Shown: positions 32,509 through 41,338 of the stretch, in pieces
Layout: every line of letters begins with the position of its first letter
Numbering within the stretch: the first letter of the stretch is position 1
From: Paenibacillus ehimensis NBRC 15659
Lineage (GTDB): Bacteria; Bacillota; Bacilli; Paenibacillales; NBRC-103111
Length of the DNA stretch: 64,000 nt
NCBI RefSeq assembly: GCF_004000785.1
Contig: NZ_BILX01000006.1
Coordinates: 109,478-173,477 of the forward strand
Reading direction: 5' to 3'
Made by a program: the position numbers and the translations under genes
Notes under the pieces: generated by a model
What the model saw: the letters and a program-made list of their open reading frames with translations, nothing else
What the model was told of the DNA's origin: nothing
Database searches by the model: none

Positions 32509-33798
32509 ATGAACCGGGGAAAATACCGTTGGAACGGCATCGATCTGCTCCACAAGCTGGCGGATTTGCCACAGGAAACGGTAGCGTGGGTCAAAGGAAA
32601 GGCGCAGACGGTCGCGCATGAAAAAAAGCTGCTGGCCGCGGCGCACCGCATTCCGATCGATCCGCTGTCGGTCGAAGCGCTGCGCAAGCGGCTGCAATGG
32701 AAGCTTGCGCTGCAGGAAGGAAAGCCGCAGACGCTCCATGAGACCACGTCGGCCGAGCCTCATGCCAAGGAAGAGGAGGAGGAGCTGTTGGAGCGGATCA
32801 TACGTGAACGGGACGTGCACATCCGCAACAACGTGACGCGTACCGCGGCTTATTTGCATATATACCGGGAACATCCCGAGCTGCATTGGGCGTTTCTGGC
32901 TCATATGGTGTCGCGTAACGGGGGCTGGAGCATGACGGACCTGCGGGGAGATCTGCTGCCGTTTCTGCTGAATGAGGAGCAATGCGAGAACGTCTTCGCT
33001 TTTTTGGAAAGGGCCAACGCGCTCATCTTCCGGGATGCTTACCCGCAGCTGCTGCTGTACCGGGCCAGCCTGCAGATGAAGCGTCCGCTGTTTCATCTGC
33101 TCCCCCTGCTCGGCGTCTCGCGCTTTATGCGCCCGGTCTGGGAACGCTTTTGGATCGAGCGGGAATCCGGGCTGTTGACCATCGCGTTAATCGTGAACGA
33201 GCAGCATTATATTGAGGAACGCGTCGTCCGTCATCCTTCTTTTCGAAGCAACGTGCTCGACACGTTGTTTTTTCAGACGCAGACGCTGCTTCAGCTGAAC
33301 CAGGTCGTGTTTCCTTATGTCCAAGGCGAGCGTATACGGCTCGCAGGTCTGATTCTGGAAAACTTCAGCAGCGTGCGCGAGCGCATCGAGGTCGGGAAAA
33401 AGCTGTACGCCATTCTCTTCGGGATACGCGCGGTAGCCGAAGGCGCTCAGGCGTTCGCCTGTGGACGCCGTCACAGCGGCTCCCGCGCGGATTACTGGCC
33501 GCACCTGTTCGCAGCCGTGCGCAAGGAACCGCCCCGGCCCCGCGGACAGCTGCTGGAGCGGCTCGACGGCTGCAAGCTGCGGCCCGGCGCAGCCCCGCTT
33601 TATAGTCCTGCGCTGACGGATGCATGGAAGGACCGGGACGTCGAACCGCCCGACCCCGGAGATTGGTTCCGCGACCTGTCCGTCCTCGACTATTTTAAGG
33701 AAATCAGCGCGCCGTTCTCCTTCGAAATGACGCAGGAATGCGGCTTCGGACTGAAAAAAATCGAGCTCGCCGTGCTTGCCAGCGATCTGATCGTTTAG
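32509..33798 (+). CDS. DUF2515 family protein, YppC-like
   Basis: A 429-residue cytoplasmic protein with many helices. RNNVTRTAAYLHIYREHPEL and LAHMVSRNGGWSMTDLRGDLLP near residues 105-155 are the DUF2515 hallmarks, as in B. subtilis YppC, whose function is unknown. Later, FFQTQTLLQLNQVVFPYV and DWFRDLSVLDYF are also family-typical. The ATG at 32509 has AGGAGG 9 bases upstream. It is convergent with the amidohydrolase gene, 24 bp apart. Confidence 0.88.
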   Translation: MNRGKYRWNGIDLLHKLADLPQETVAWVKGKAQTVAHEKKLLAAAHRIPIDPLSVEALRKRLQWKLALQEGKPQTLHETTSAEPHAKEEEEELLERIIRERDVHIRNNVTRTAAYLHIYREHPELHWAFLAHMVSRNGGWSMTDLRGDLLPFLLNEEQCENVFAFLERANALIFRDAYPQLLLYRASLQMKRPLFHLLPLLGVSRFMRPVWERFWIERESGLLTIALIVNEQHYIEERVVRHPSFRSNVLDTLFFQTQTLLQLNQVVFPYVQGERIRLAGLILENFSSVRERIEVGKKLYAILFGIRAVAEGAQAFACGRRHSGSRADYWPHLFAAVRKEPPRPRGQLLERLDGCKLRPGAAPLYSPALTDAWKDRDVEPPDPGDWFRDLSVLDYFKEISAPFSFEMTQECGFGLKKIELAVLASDLIV

Positions 33799-33822
33799 CG
33801 GGCAGGCTCCGGCTGGCGCGGT

Positions 33823-35010
33823 CTACTGCTCCTGGAAGCCGTACCGCTGCGCCGCGCTCTCGTAGAGCCAGCCTCTGGCGACCTGCAGCGCCGTTTCGCG
33901 GTCGATCCAGCCCCGTTCCGTCTGCTCGTAGAGGAACTCGGCCATCAGCCGTTTGACAAGCGCGATTTTGCCGTAGCTCCATTCGATGCAGCGCGCGTCG
34001 GAGACGATAAGCGAGCTTTTGAGCGCCGGCAGCGCCTCCAGCCGATATTGCATCGCATCGCGGTATGTGCTGGCGCGGAAATTGAACCACCACTGCCCGC
34101 CCGTGTGCACATTGGGGAAATTCCACGCCGCTTGGACGATGTCCAGGTTATTCAGCTCCGAGGCGACCACCAATTCGAACGGAACCGCATACCGCTCAAA
34201 CAAGCCGGACAGCTTGACGATCTTTAGCGGATCGTTGACCGGGGTCGCGGTGCCGCACCAGGACCGTTCCACGCCCACGAAGATTTGCATCATCAGCCCG
34301 TGACGCTCGGCCGCTTCACAGACCGCATGCAGAAGCATCATCAGGATCTGATCCTCCGTCGCTCCAGCTTTCAGCGAATACGAGCGGTTGGCGCTGGCCT
34401 CGAAAGCGGGCAGCGTCGTCATCACCCCCGGGCACCCCTGCTCCCGGTACGACGCGAACAGCTTGTCTATACTTTGCCGCGCCTCTTCGTACGCTTCCTC
34501 CGGCTGCGCCGACGCCGCGATGGCCCGGGTCCACTGCGGCAGCTTGCCGTCGATCCGCGGAAGCAGAATCGCATCGCGCTTCATGCCGGCAAACTTCGCA
34601 TGGTCGGGGTGATTGACCACGAACGCGCGGACGTTCAGCTTGTCCGCCACCTGCTGCGCCCAGCCCGCCCTTTGAGCCGAAGCCCGCACCGCCTCATCGG
34701 CTTCGTAGACGGAGCGCTCGTCGCGAAGCTCAATCCCGTACAGCTGCTTGAAGATATGCGTGACGCTCCAGTTCATAAGCGTATTCCGCGTGGCGCGGTA
34801 CGCCTTCATGAACGCTTCGATGCGTTCCTTCTCCGGCAGCTCCGCCGCGTCGGCAGGATATCCGCCCGCCTGCATTTCCCGGTTAAACCAGAAATAATGG
34901 GCGATGTCCCAGAAGCTCTGCGCACACAGCTTGTCCCCGACCAAATGGGTATGCGTATCCAGCGTTTCGATGCCTTCAACCTCCGCAATCCACGTTTCCC
35001 GTGCAATCAT
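33823..35010 (-). CDS. Uronate-isomerase-like amidohydrolase
   Basis: Metal-dependent amidohydrolase-fold protein of 395 residues. Metal ligands begin with DTHTHL near residue 18. The late motif PNVHTGGQWWFNFRAST resembles the GWWF segment of uronate isomerase (UxaC), but UxaC is usually about 470 residues, so this is a shortened relative. It probably acts on a sugar acid or related compound, yet no hexuronate pathway genes are adjacent. Alternatively it belongs to an unassigned group of the family. Confidence 0.78.
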   Translation of the reverse strand: MIARETWIAEVEGIETLDTHTHLVGDKLCAQSFWDIAHYFWFNREMQAGGYPADAAELPEKERIEAFMKAYRATRNTLMNWSVTHIFKQLYGIELRDERSVYEADEAVRASAQRAGWAQQVADKLNVRAFVVNHPDHAKFAGMKRDAILLPRIDGKLPQWTRAIAASAQPEEAYEEARQSIDKLFASYREQGCPGVMTTLPAFEASANRSYSLKAGATEDQILMMLLHAVCEAAERHGLMMQIFVGVERSWCGTATPVNDPLKIVKLSGLFERYAVPFELVVASELNNLDIVQAAWNFPNVHTGGQWWFNFRASTYRDAMQYRLEALPALKSSLIVSDARCIEWSYGKIALVKRLMAEFLYEQTERGWIDRETALQVARGWLYESAAQRYGFQEQ

Positions 35011-35134
35011 GACGGATCTCCCCTTCCTCCATCCCTTGATCTCTTTATCATACTATTTGTTGGGACAAGGGAGGATGGATTCATTTTGGAAGAGGCTGTA
35101 TTTTTTTAAGGCTTGCCGCCCGGATATCCGGCAG

Positions 35135-36088
35135 TTACAACCCTTCGCTCGCAGTTCTTTCCCCGCCTCTCGCTCTTTTGTCCCAGGGCTTCACGGACAG
35201 CAGGACGGACGAAGCGACGATGAACAGGCCGCCCATGATTTGAAAAAACTTCAATGGCTCCGCCAGCCAGAGCATCGAAACGACGATCGTCACGAGCGGC
35301 TCCATGACGGACAGCGTGTTCGTTTCGGCGGGCTCCAGGTAATGAAGGCTCTCCAAATAAAACAAAAAGGCCAAGCATGTTCCGAACAAGACGATAAACA
35401 GCACGAGAATCCAGGAGATGACGTCCATGCCCTGCACGGCGGAATAGAAGCCTCCCGAGACAGGCAGCGCGTTAAACACGATCCCGCCGATCAGCATCCC
35501 CCAGCCGAGCACGAGCGTGCCGCCCCAGCGGCGGATGAGCGGAACCGGAAACAACGTATAGAAGGCGAACGCAACCGCCGTGGCGAGCCCCCAGCCGACG
35601 GCTTTGGGCGATAAGGATATTCCTTCCAAAGACCCGTTCGTGACCATGAAAAACAACCCGATGATACAGAGCGAAACCAGCACCGTCTCGATCCAGGTCG
35701 GCGGCTTCCGCTTCTTGAACGCCAGCACGATCATGACAACCGCCGGACTCAAAAATTGAAACAAGGTAGCCGTCACGGCATTGCCCGTTTCGACGGTGCT
35801 GATGAACGCGTACTGCAGCACCATGATCCCGCAGACCGAAAAAATAAGTAGTGACAGAACCATGCGAAGATCGGTCCAAACCTTCCATATATTCTGCTTT
35901 CTTCCCATGGCGATCAATAGGAGGATGACGCCCGATAGCATGAACCGGAATTGCAGAAGCGCCGGGGCCGACATTTTTTGATGGGAGAAGAGCCATTCCA
36001 TCATGGGGGACGACAATCCCCAGCAGCCGGCACCGACGATAATGAGCGCCAGCCCGAGATTTCTTCCGCGATATGACTTTTTCAACAT
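35135..36088 (-). CDS. EamA/DMT-family transporter
   Basis: Inner membrane permease of 317 residues with ten hydrophobic segments arranged as two five-helix EamA repeats (about 10-145 and 160-300). GAGCWGLSSPMMEWLF opens the first and PAETNTLSVMEPLVTIVVSMLWLAEP marks the end of the second, as usual. Members export amino acids or metabolites. The ATG at 36088 has AAAGGA 10 bases upstream. It is divergent from a MocR-type regulator, a common arrangement for exporters controlled by amino-acid-like signals. Confidence 0.87.
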   Translation of the reverse strand: MLKKSYRGRNLGLALIIVGAGCWGLSSPMMEWLFSHQKMSAPALLQFRFMLSGVILLLIAMGRKQNIWKVWTDLRMVLSLLIFSVCGIMVLQYAFISTVETGNAVTATLFQFLSPAVVMIVLAFKKRKPPTWIETVLVSLCIIGLFFMVTNGSLEGISLSPKAVGWGLATAVAFAFYTLFPVPLIRRWGGTLVLGWGMLIGGIVFNALPVSGGFYSAVQGMDVISWILVLFIVLFGTCLAFLFYLESLHYLEPAETNTLSVMEPLVTIVVSMLWLAEPLKFFQIMGGLFIVASSVLLSVKPWDKRARGGERTASEGL

Positions 36089-36203
36089 GCTGCTTATGTC
36101 CTTTCGTGTCTTCGTTTTTTCGATTATAATCATTATTTGAACGGATCATAAGCTTCAGTTTTATACAAAATGATGAGGTCAGTTTAGGGAAGGGGCATCG
36201 TTC

Positions 36204-37640
36204 ATGGACATGTTCACGGTTCATTTGGATCCGGGGCGAAAGCAGCCTTTATACGATCAGCTCTATATGCACATTAAGCGGGAAATTGAGGCGGGGCATC
36301 TTTCCTACGGGACGAGGCTGCCGTCCAAGCGGAAGCTGGCCGGGTATTTGCGCATCAGTCAAAATACGCTCGAAGCCGCGTATCAGCAGCTCGTCGCGGA
36401 AGGCTACGTCGAAGCGGTCCCGAAGCGCGGATTTTTCGTCAGCAAGACGGACGAGGTGCTGCGGATCGGCGCGGAAACGCCGGTATCCACTGTACGAACG
36501 CCGTCAACGGACACGGAAGCCTTTGTTCCCCGGTACGATTTTTCGCCGACCAGCATCGATTTGGACGTGTTCCCTTTCAGCATATGGAAAAAGCTGGCTA
36601 AAGAAACAATTCAGTTCGAGCACAAGTCACTGCTGCAGCTTGGACATCCGCAAGGAGACGAAAGGCTTCGCTGCACGATTTCCCAATACCTGTACTACTC
36701 CCGCGGGGTGTCCTGCACCCCGGAGCAAATTATCGTCGGCGCCGGGACGGAGAGCTTGTTTCAGCTGCTGCTGCAAATTTTGGGCCGGGACAATTCGTTC
36801 GCCGTCGAGAATCCGGGGTATTACCGGATGTACCGCATTCTCCGAAGCTATGACATCGACGTTCAGCTGCTGCCGCTGGATGAAGAAGGCGTCGACGTTG
36901 CGCAGCTTGCGGACGGACGCTCGAACATCGTCTATACGACGCCCTCCCATCAGTTCCCGATGGGCATGGTCATGCCGGTCAACCGCCGGATGCGGCTGCT
37001 CCAGTGGGTTAACGAGCAGGAAGGCCGGTATATCATCGAGGACGATTACGACAGCGAATTCCGCTACAGCGGCAAGCCGATCCCTTCGCTGCACGGGATG
37101 GATTCGAGCGGCAAAGTGATCTATATCGGCACGCTGTCGAAGCCGTTGTCCCCATCGCTGCGCATCAGCTATATGGTGCTGCCCGGCCGGCTTTTGGAGA
37201 TATACCGCACGCATTACATTTCATATGCCTCGACCGTTTCGCGCATCGATCAGCACGTGCTGTACCGGTTTATCAAGGAAGGGTATTTCGAGAAGCACTT
37301 GAACAAGATGCGCCGCATTTACAAAAGAAAAAGAGACCGGCTTGTGGCGGCGGTACGCAGGTTCCCTCAGCCGATCGATATTATCGGAGAAAACGCCGGC
37401 CTGCACCTGCTCCTGAAGGTACGCAACGGCTTGAGCGAGGAAGAACTCGTGTCCCGCGCGAAGGAGGCGGGCGTCAAGGTGTACGGCATCTCCGGCTATT
37501 GCTTCGAGCCCGTGCCCGAAGGATCGGACCCGGTCATCCTGCTCGGCTTCGCCGGGCTATCCGAGGAAGACATCGACGCTGCGGCGAGGATCTTGGAGCA
37601 AGCTTGGTTTGCCATAGAGCCTCCATCGAACAAAGCATAA
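36204..37640 (+). CDS. MocR-type regulator, GntR domain fused to aminotransferase
   Basis: PLP-dependent transcription regulator of 478 residues. Residues 1-80 form a GntR winged helix (LPSKRKLAGYLRISQNTLEAAYQQLVAEG), and the rest is an aminotransferase-like domain with the PLP lysine at Lys313 (GTLSKPLSPSLRISY). Such proteins sense PLP, an amino acid or an aldimine, not catalyse. GAAGGGG precedes the ATG. It is divergent from the EamA exporter with a 115-bp gap, so the exporter is its likely target. Confidence 0.92.
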   Translation: MDMFTVHLDPGRKQPLYDQLYMHIKREIEAGHLSYGTRLPSKRKLAGYLRISQNTLEAAYQQLVAEGYVEAVPKRGFFVSKTDEVLRIGAETPVSTVRTPSTDTEAFVPRYDFSPTSIDLDVFPFSIWKKLAKETIQFEHKSLLQLGHPQGDERLRCTISQYLYYSRGVSCTPEQIIVGAGTESLFQLLLQILGRDNSFAVENPGYYRMYRILRSYDIDVQLLPLDEEGVDVAQLADGRSNIVYTTPSHQFPMGMVMPVNRRMRLLQWVNEQEGRYIIEDDYDSEFRYSGKPIPSLHGMDSSGKVIYIGTLSKPLSPSLRISYMVLPGRLLEIYRTHYISYASTVSRIDQHVLYRFIKEGYFEKHLNKMRRIYKRKRDRLVAAVRRFPQPIDIIGENAGLHLLLKVRNGLSEEELVSRAKEAGVKVYGISGYCFEPVPEGSDPVILLGFAGLSEEDIDAAARILEQAWFAIEPPSNKA

Positions 37641-37747
37641 AAGATTCCATGTCTTTCTTAAATTCTTCAATACCCATCGCAACCCGAATCGGATATGATC
37701 ATTACGGAATTCACCCTTTTTCCCAAAAAACGGAGGGATGACCGCTA

Positions 37748-38107
37748 ATGAAAAGATACCGTTTAAGCGAGCTGCAGGACGCCCGAGAAGGGCATATTTT
37801 GAATCAAGTGCTGCCGGGCGACTATGTATCCTCGGGCGGACTGGCGTTCAGCAAGCCGGGCGAGCGCAGCCACACGAACGACGGGCCGGACGGCCGGGAT
37901 TATCATGTCCATGCGGACTGTGAAGCGTTCCTGATCGTACAGGGCCGCGGAACGATGGAGATCGACCAAACGTTCCACCCGGTAGCCGTTGGCGATATTA
38001 TCGTCGTGGAGCCGGGAGAAGATCATCACCTTCACTCCAGCATCGAAGACCCGATCGTCACCCTCTGGTGTCATGCCGGCCCCGTACGGCACAAAAATCA
38101 GCAGTAG
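37748..38107 (+). CDS. Cupin-domain protein
   Basis: A 119-residue single cupin. Metal-binding motif 1 is seen as HVHADCEAFLIVQGRGTMEI, with two His and a Glu, and motif 2 as VVEPGEDHHLHSSIEDP, so a metal site is likely intact. Some small cupins are sugar isomerases, dioxygenases or binding proteins; nothing specifies this one. GGAGGG lies 10 bases before the ATG. It follows the MocR gene by 107 bp on the same strand and ends before a strong terminator. Confidence 0.87.
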   Translation: MKRYRLSELQDAREGHILNQVLPGDYVSSGGLAFSKPGERSHTNDGPDGRDYHVHADCEAFLIVQGRGTMEIDQTFHPVAVGDIIVVEPGEDHHLHSSIEDPIVTLWCHAGPVRHKNQQ

Positions 38108-38189
38108 CGAGCGGCGAAACGTCCTCTGGGAGCGGTGCTGCCAAGCTGAAATGCAGCACTTTTTTTCATCGAGGCCGCTTCCTGACAAC

Positions 38190-38245
38190 GAATAGCCCCG
38201 AACCTCCGCAGCAGCATCTGCTTGGAAGGTTCGGGGCTATTTTCA
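38190..38245. terminator. Bidirectional terminator
   Basis: AATAGCCCCGAACCT (38191-38205) pairs with AGGTTCGGGGCTATT (38227-38241) over 15 bp, T-rich on both outer sides, between the cupin and flippase genes. Confidence 0.88.
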
Positions 38246-38273
38246 CAATCGTCTGCCAGCGCGGCCGCGTCGC

Positions 38274-39947
38274 TTAGCGCTTTTCTTGCTGTGTCGTGCG
38301 GCCAAGTCGGGCGAGCAGCGGCTTCGCCAGCTTCCGGAGCGGTCCGGGCAAATGCTGCAAATCGTGCAGCGTCATGACCCGCGTCAGGAAAAGCAGGACA
38401 GGGTAAGCCGCGCCGGTGATCGCACAGATGATCAAGGCTTGCGCCATCTCGTTCAAGCGTTCGATGCCGGACGGATGGACGTAAGCAACACACAGCCGCT
38501 CCAATCCATAGCCGATCAGACAGATCAGCGCCGTCGTCACCGCGAGCGACAGCCAGCGGCGCAGGCCGAACACCCGGAACGGCACGGCAGTCCGCAGCAC
38601 CGCCAGGTTGAGCCACGTCATCACAATGAAGCACAGGGCGGTAGCGGCAATGATGCCGTAGATGCCCCAGTACGGAGCCAGCACGTAGCTGCCCGCCAGC
38701 TTGACCGCAATGCCAAGGATTACGCTTAGCACAAGCGGCCTCATGCGGCCCATTCCCATCAGCACCGCGCCCGAGGTCTGCATGACGATCTGGAACATCG
38801 CGCTGACGGTGAGCAAGGTGATGATTGGAGCGGCATACGTATCGACAATCGGCGAGCCGGTCGTATTTCCGAAAATAAATCCGTTAATCGGACGGGCCGC
38901 CAAACTGATGAGCAGCACCATCGGCAGGCCGGAAAGAATCGATAATTGCAGTACCTTGGCCGTTTGATCGGATACCTGCTTCATGTCCCTTTGCGAATAC
39001 GCCGACGAAATAATCGGTACGACCGATTGGCTTAGCGCGACGGCGAGGATGATCGGAATGCCTGCCAGCGATTGCGCCCGGCCGGTCAAGATCCCGAGGA
39101 TTTCCCGAGCAGCCTCCTCACCGAGCCGATCTTTAAGCAGCAGAGTGACGATCGACGAATCGATCGTATAAATCAGCGTGACGGTCATCGAGAAAATGAC
39201 GATCGGCACGGACAGCTTGAACAGCTGCGCATAGATCGCTTTGAACGTCAGCGGTGCGGCGCCCGCGCTCTCTGCAGCTGCGTCAGCGCCCTCCGCGGAC
39301 CGTTCGCGGCGGTCGCTTTGCTTCAGCCGCATCGCATAGTACAGCATCACGGCTGCTGCCGCGATGCTGCCTACCACGCCGCCGAACGATGCGCCGGCGA
39401 CGGCATAGTCCAAGCTGTGGCTGAGCAGCAAATAGGCAAGCGCCACCGAGGTGACGACGCGGAACAACTGTTCGATGATTTGCGACATGCCGTTCGGCAT
39501 CATCATCCGGCGTCCCTGGAAGTAACCGCGCATGATGGCGATCAGCGGGAACAGCAGAAGCGCCGGGGCGATGGCTTGGATCGGCAGCGTCGCCTGCGGG
39601 TTGAGGATGCTGTCGGCAAAATACGGCGCTGCGGCGTACAGCAGTACGGTCATCAGCACACCCGCGCAGACGGCAAACCACAGCGCCGCCTTGTAGATCC
39701 GATCCGCCTCCGCGTGCCGGCCGAGCGCGGTCTTCTCGGAGATCATCTTGCTGAGCGCGCTCGGAATGCCTGCGGTGGCGACGACGAGCAGCACGGAGTA
39801 CAGGTTGAAGGCGATGCCGTAGGCCGCCATGCCGATATCGCCGAGCAAATAAACGAGCGGGATGCGCTGCACCACGCCGAGCGCCCGGGCGACGAACGCC
39901 GCCAAGGTTAAGATCAGCGTTCCTTTGACTAATGAATCTTTGGACAA
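38274..39947 (-). CDS. MOP-superfamily flippase, MurJ/YtgP-SpoVB type
   Basis: Polytopic membrane protein of 557 residues with about 14 predicted helices. The opening KGTLILTLAAFVARALGVVQRIPLVYLLGD resembles YtgP/MurJ-type lipid II flippases of Bacillus; the sporulation paralogue SpoVB is slightly shorter. Its N-terminal half carries the RGYFQGRRMM motif of the family. The start is TTG with GAAGGGA just upstream. It is the last gene of a four-gene run after asnB, a HAD phosphatase and a DUF456 protein. Whether it serves vegetative or spore-cortex wall synthesis cannot be told from sequence. Confidence 0.85.
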   Translation of the reverse strand: MSKDSLVKGTLILTLAAFVARALGVVQRIPLVYLLGDIGMAAYGIAFNLYSVLLVVATAGIPSALSKMISEKTALGRHAEADRIYKAALWFAVCAGVLMTVLLYAAAPYFADSILNPQATLPIQAIAPALLLFPLIAIMRGYFQGRRMMMPNGMSQIIEQLFRVVTSVALAYLLLSHSLDYAVAGASFGGVVGSIAAAAVMLYYAMRLKQSDRRERSAEGADAAAESAGAAPLTFKAIYAQLFKLSVPIVIFSMTVTLIYTIDSSIVTLLLKDRLGEEAAREILGILTGRAQSLAGIPIILAVALSQSVVPIISSAYSQRDMKQVSDQTAKVLQLSILSGLPMVLLISLAARPINGFIFGNTTGSPIVDTYAAPIITLLTVSAMFQIVMQTSGAVLMGMGRMRPLVLSVILGIAVKLAGSYVLAPYWGIYGIIAATALCFIVMTWLNLAVLRTAVPFRVFGLRRWLSLAVTTALICLIGYGLERLCVAYVHPSGIERLNEMAQALIICAITGAAYPVLLFLTRVMTLHDLQHLPGPLRKLAKPLLARLGRTTQQEKR

Positions 39948-39972
39948 AACGTTCCCTTCTTCCCTTAATGCC

Positions 39973-40452
39973 TTACACGACCCAGATGATAAACAGCACG
40001 ATCATCAGAAGCTGCAGCACGAATTTAACGACGAGCCCCGAGAAAAAGCCGACCAACGCCCCGATTCCCGCCCGCACGGCTTGACGGAATTCCGTTCCGA
40101 CGATCAGCTCGCCCACGACGGCGCCGATAAACGGACCGATCAGCAGCCCGGCGACCGGGATCACGAACGGTCCGATCAACAGCCCGATCGTGCTGCCGAT
40201 GACGGATGCCCGCTTGCCGCCGAACTTTTTGACGCCAAGCGCACTGACGGCATAATCGGCTATCATTAGAACGGCCACAATTGTCGTTTGAACGAGCCAG
40301 AACCAAACTCCGAACGGCTCGAAGCCGATCATGAAGCCATAGACGAAGAACGCCGCATAAATGGCGAGCGCTCCCGGCAGCACCGGGTATACCGCCCCGG
40401 CCATGCCGATGAGAAACAGAACAACGATGATGATCCATGCGGCGATGAGCAT
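39973..40452 (-). CDS. DUF456 small membrane protein
   Basis: A 159-residue protein with four to five hydrophobic segments and Gly-rich turns (GSTIGLLIGPFVIPVAGLLIGPFIGA), the DUF456 pattern also seen in B. subtilis YqgC. Function unknown. It stands 25 bp before the flippase gene and 56 bp after the HAD gene on the same strand. GGGAGG precedes the start. Confidence 0.87.
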   Translation of the reverse strand: MLIAAWIIIVVLFLIGMAGAVYPVLPGALAIYAAFFVYGFMIGFEPFGVWFWLVQTTIVAVLMIADYAVSALGVKKFGGKRASVIGSTIGLLIGPFVIPVAGLLIGPFIGAVVGELIVGTEFRQAVRAGIGALVGFFSGLVVKFVLQLLMIVLFIIWVV

Positions 40453-40508
40453 AGATTGATGCCTCCCTTTTCAACTGCCATGCCTGCTTTGCCGGATGGC
40501 ACGTTCCG

Positions 40509-41252
40509 CTATTTCAGCGCATATTCCCTGATAATTTGGGCGACGCCGTGCTCTTCGTTCGTCCCGGTCACCGTATCGGCCAGCCGCTTGACTTCCTCCT
40601 GCGCATTCCCCATCGCCACACCGAGTCCCGCTTCGCGGATCATGGCGACATCGTTCAAGCTGTCGCCCATGGCGATCACCTGCGACATCTCGATTCCAAG
40701 CATAGCGCATACTTGTCTCAGTCCGCTGGCTTTGCTGATTCCTTTCGGGTTCACCTCGATATTAAACGGATGGGAATTGGTGATTTCCAGCTTCCCCCAC
40801 GATTCCAGCTCCCGGCGGATGGCAGCGAGGCTTTCTGCGTTTTCGATATAGTAGCCGAACTTCAGCCACTGCTGCGCATCGATCTCCGCTTCGGGCAGCC
40901 AATGCTCTTTGTTGTAGATCTCCTTGACGCAATAAGCCCAAAACCAAGTATCGTAATGGACCGCGAGCGCATGCATGCGGCGGATCAGCTCCGTGTCCAA
41001 CGTATGGCGCTCAAGCAGCTCGCCCGGCGCTTTCCATACTTCGCTGCCGTTCACCGTGACGAGCGGCGATTTCAGACCGAGCTCCTCCGCGTAAGCCTGA
41101 CAGTTCTGAATGCCCCGCCCGGTCGAAAAGACGACCGTTACCCCGGCGTCCTGCGCCGCCAGAATGGCCGCGCGGTTTTCCTCCGAAATCGTCTTTTCTT
41201 CCGTCAGCAATGTGCCGTCCAGGTCCAACGCTACCATTTTGAATCGACTCAT
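40509..41252 (-). CDS. Cof-type HAD-IIB hydrolase
   Basis: Sugar- or nucleotide-phosphate phosphatase-like protein of 247 residues. HAD motif 1 is DLDGTLL with its catalytic Asp near residue 10, motif 2 is STGR, and motif 4 is MGDSLNDVAMI. The large C2B cap lies between about residues 85 and 190. AGGGAG stands before the ATG at 41252. It follows asnB with a GC-rich hairpin between them. The substrate is not evident; such proteins are often promiscuous. Confidence 0.9.
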   Translation of the reverse strand: MSRFKMVALDLDGTLLTEEKTISEENRAAILAAQDAGVTVVFSTGRGIQNCQAYAEELGLKSPLVTVNGSEVWKAPGELLERHTLDTELIRRMHALAVHYDTWFWAYCVKEIYNKEHWLPEAEIDAQQWLKFGYYIENAESLAAIRRELESWGKLEITNSHPFNIEVNPKGISKASGLRQVCAMLGIEMSQVIAMGDSLNDVAMIREAGLGVAMGNAQEEVKRLADTVTGTNEEHGVAQIIREYALK

Positions 41253-41283
41253 GTTCGCTTCTCTCCCTTTTCGTCCGTTCCTT

Positions 41284-41323
41284 GGAGCGCGCACCTGCCG
41301 CGGTCTGCGGCCGCACGCGCTCC
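41284..41323. other. GC-rich intercistronic hairpin after asnB
   Basis: GGAGCGCG and CGCGCTCC, 8 bp apart-paired, enclose a 24-nt GC-rich loop without T run, so it could stabilise or process the mRNA rather than terminate it. Confidence 0.5.
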
Positions 41324-41338
41324 CCTGCGGACCTTAGC

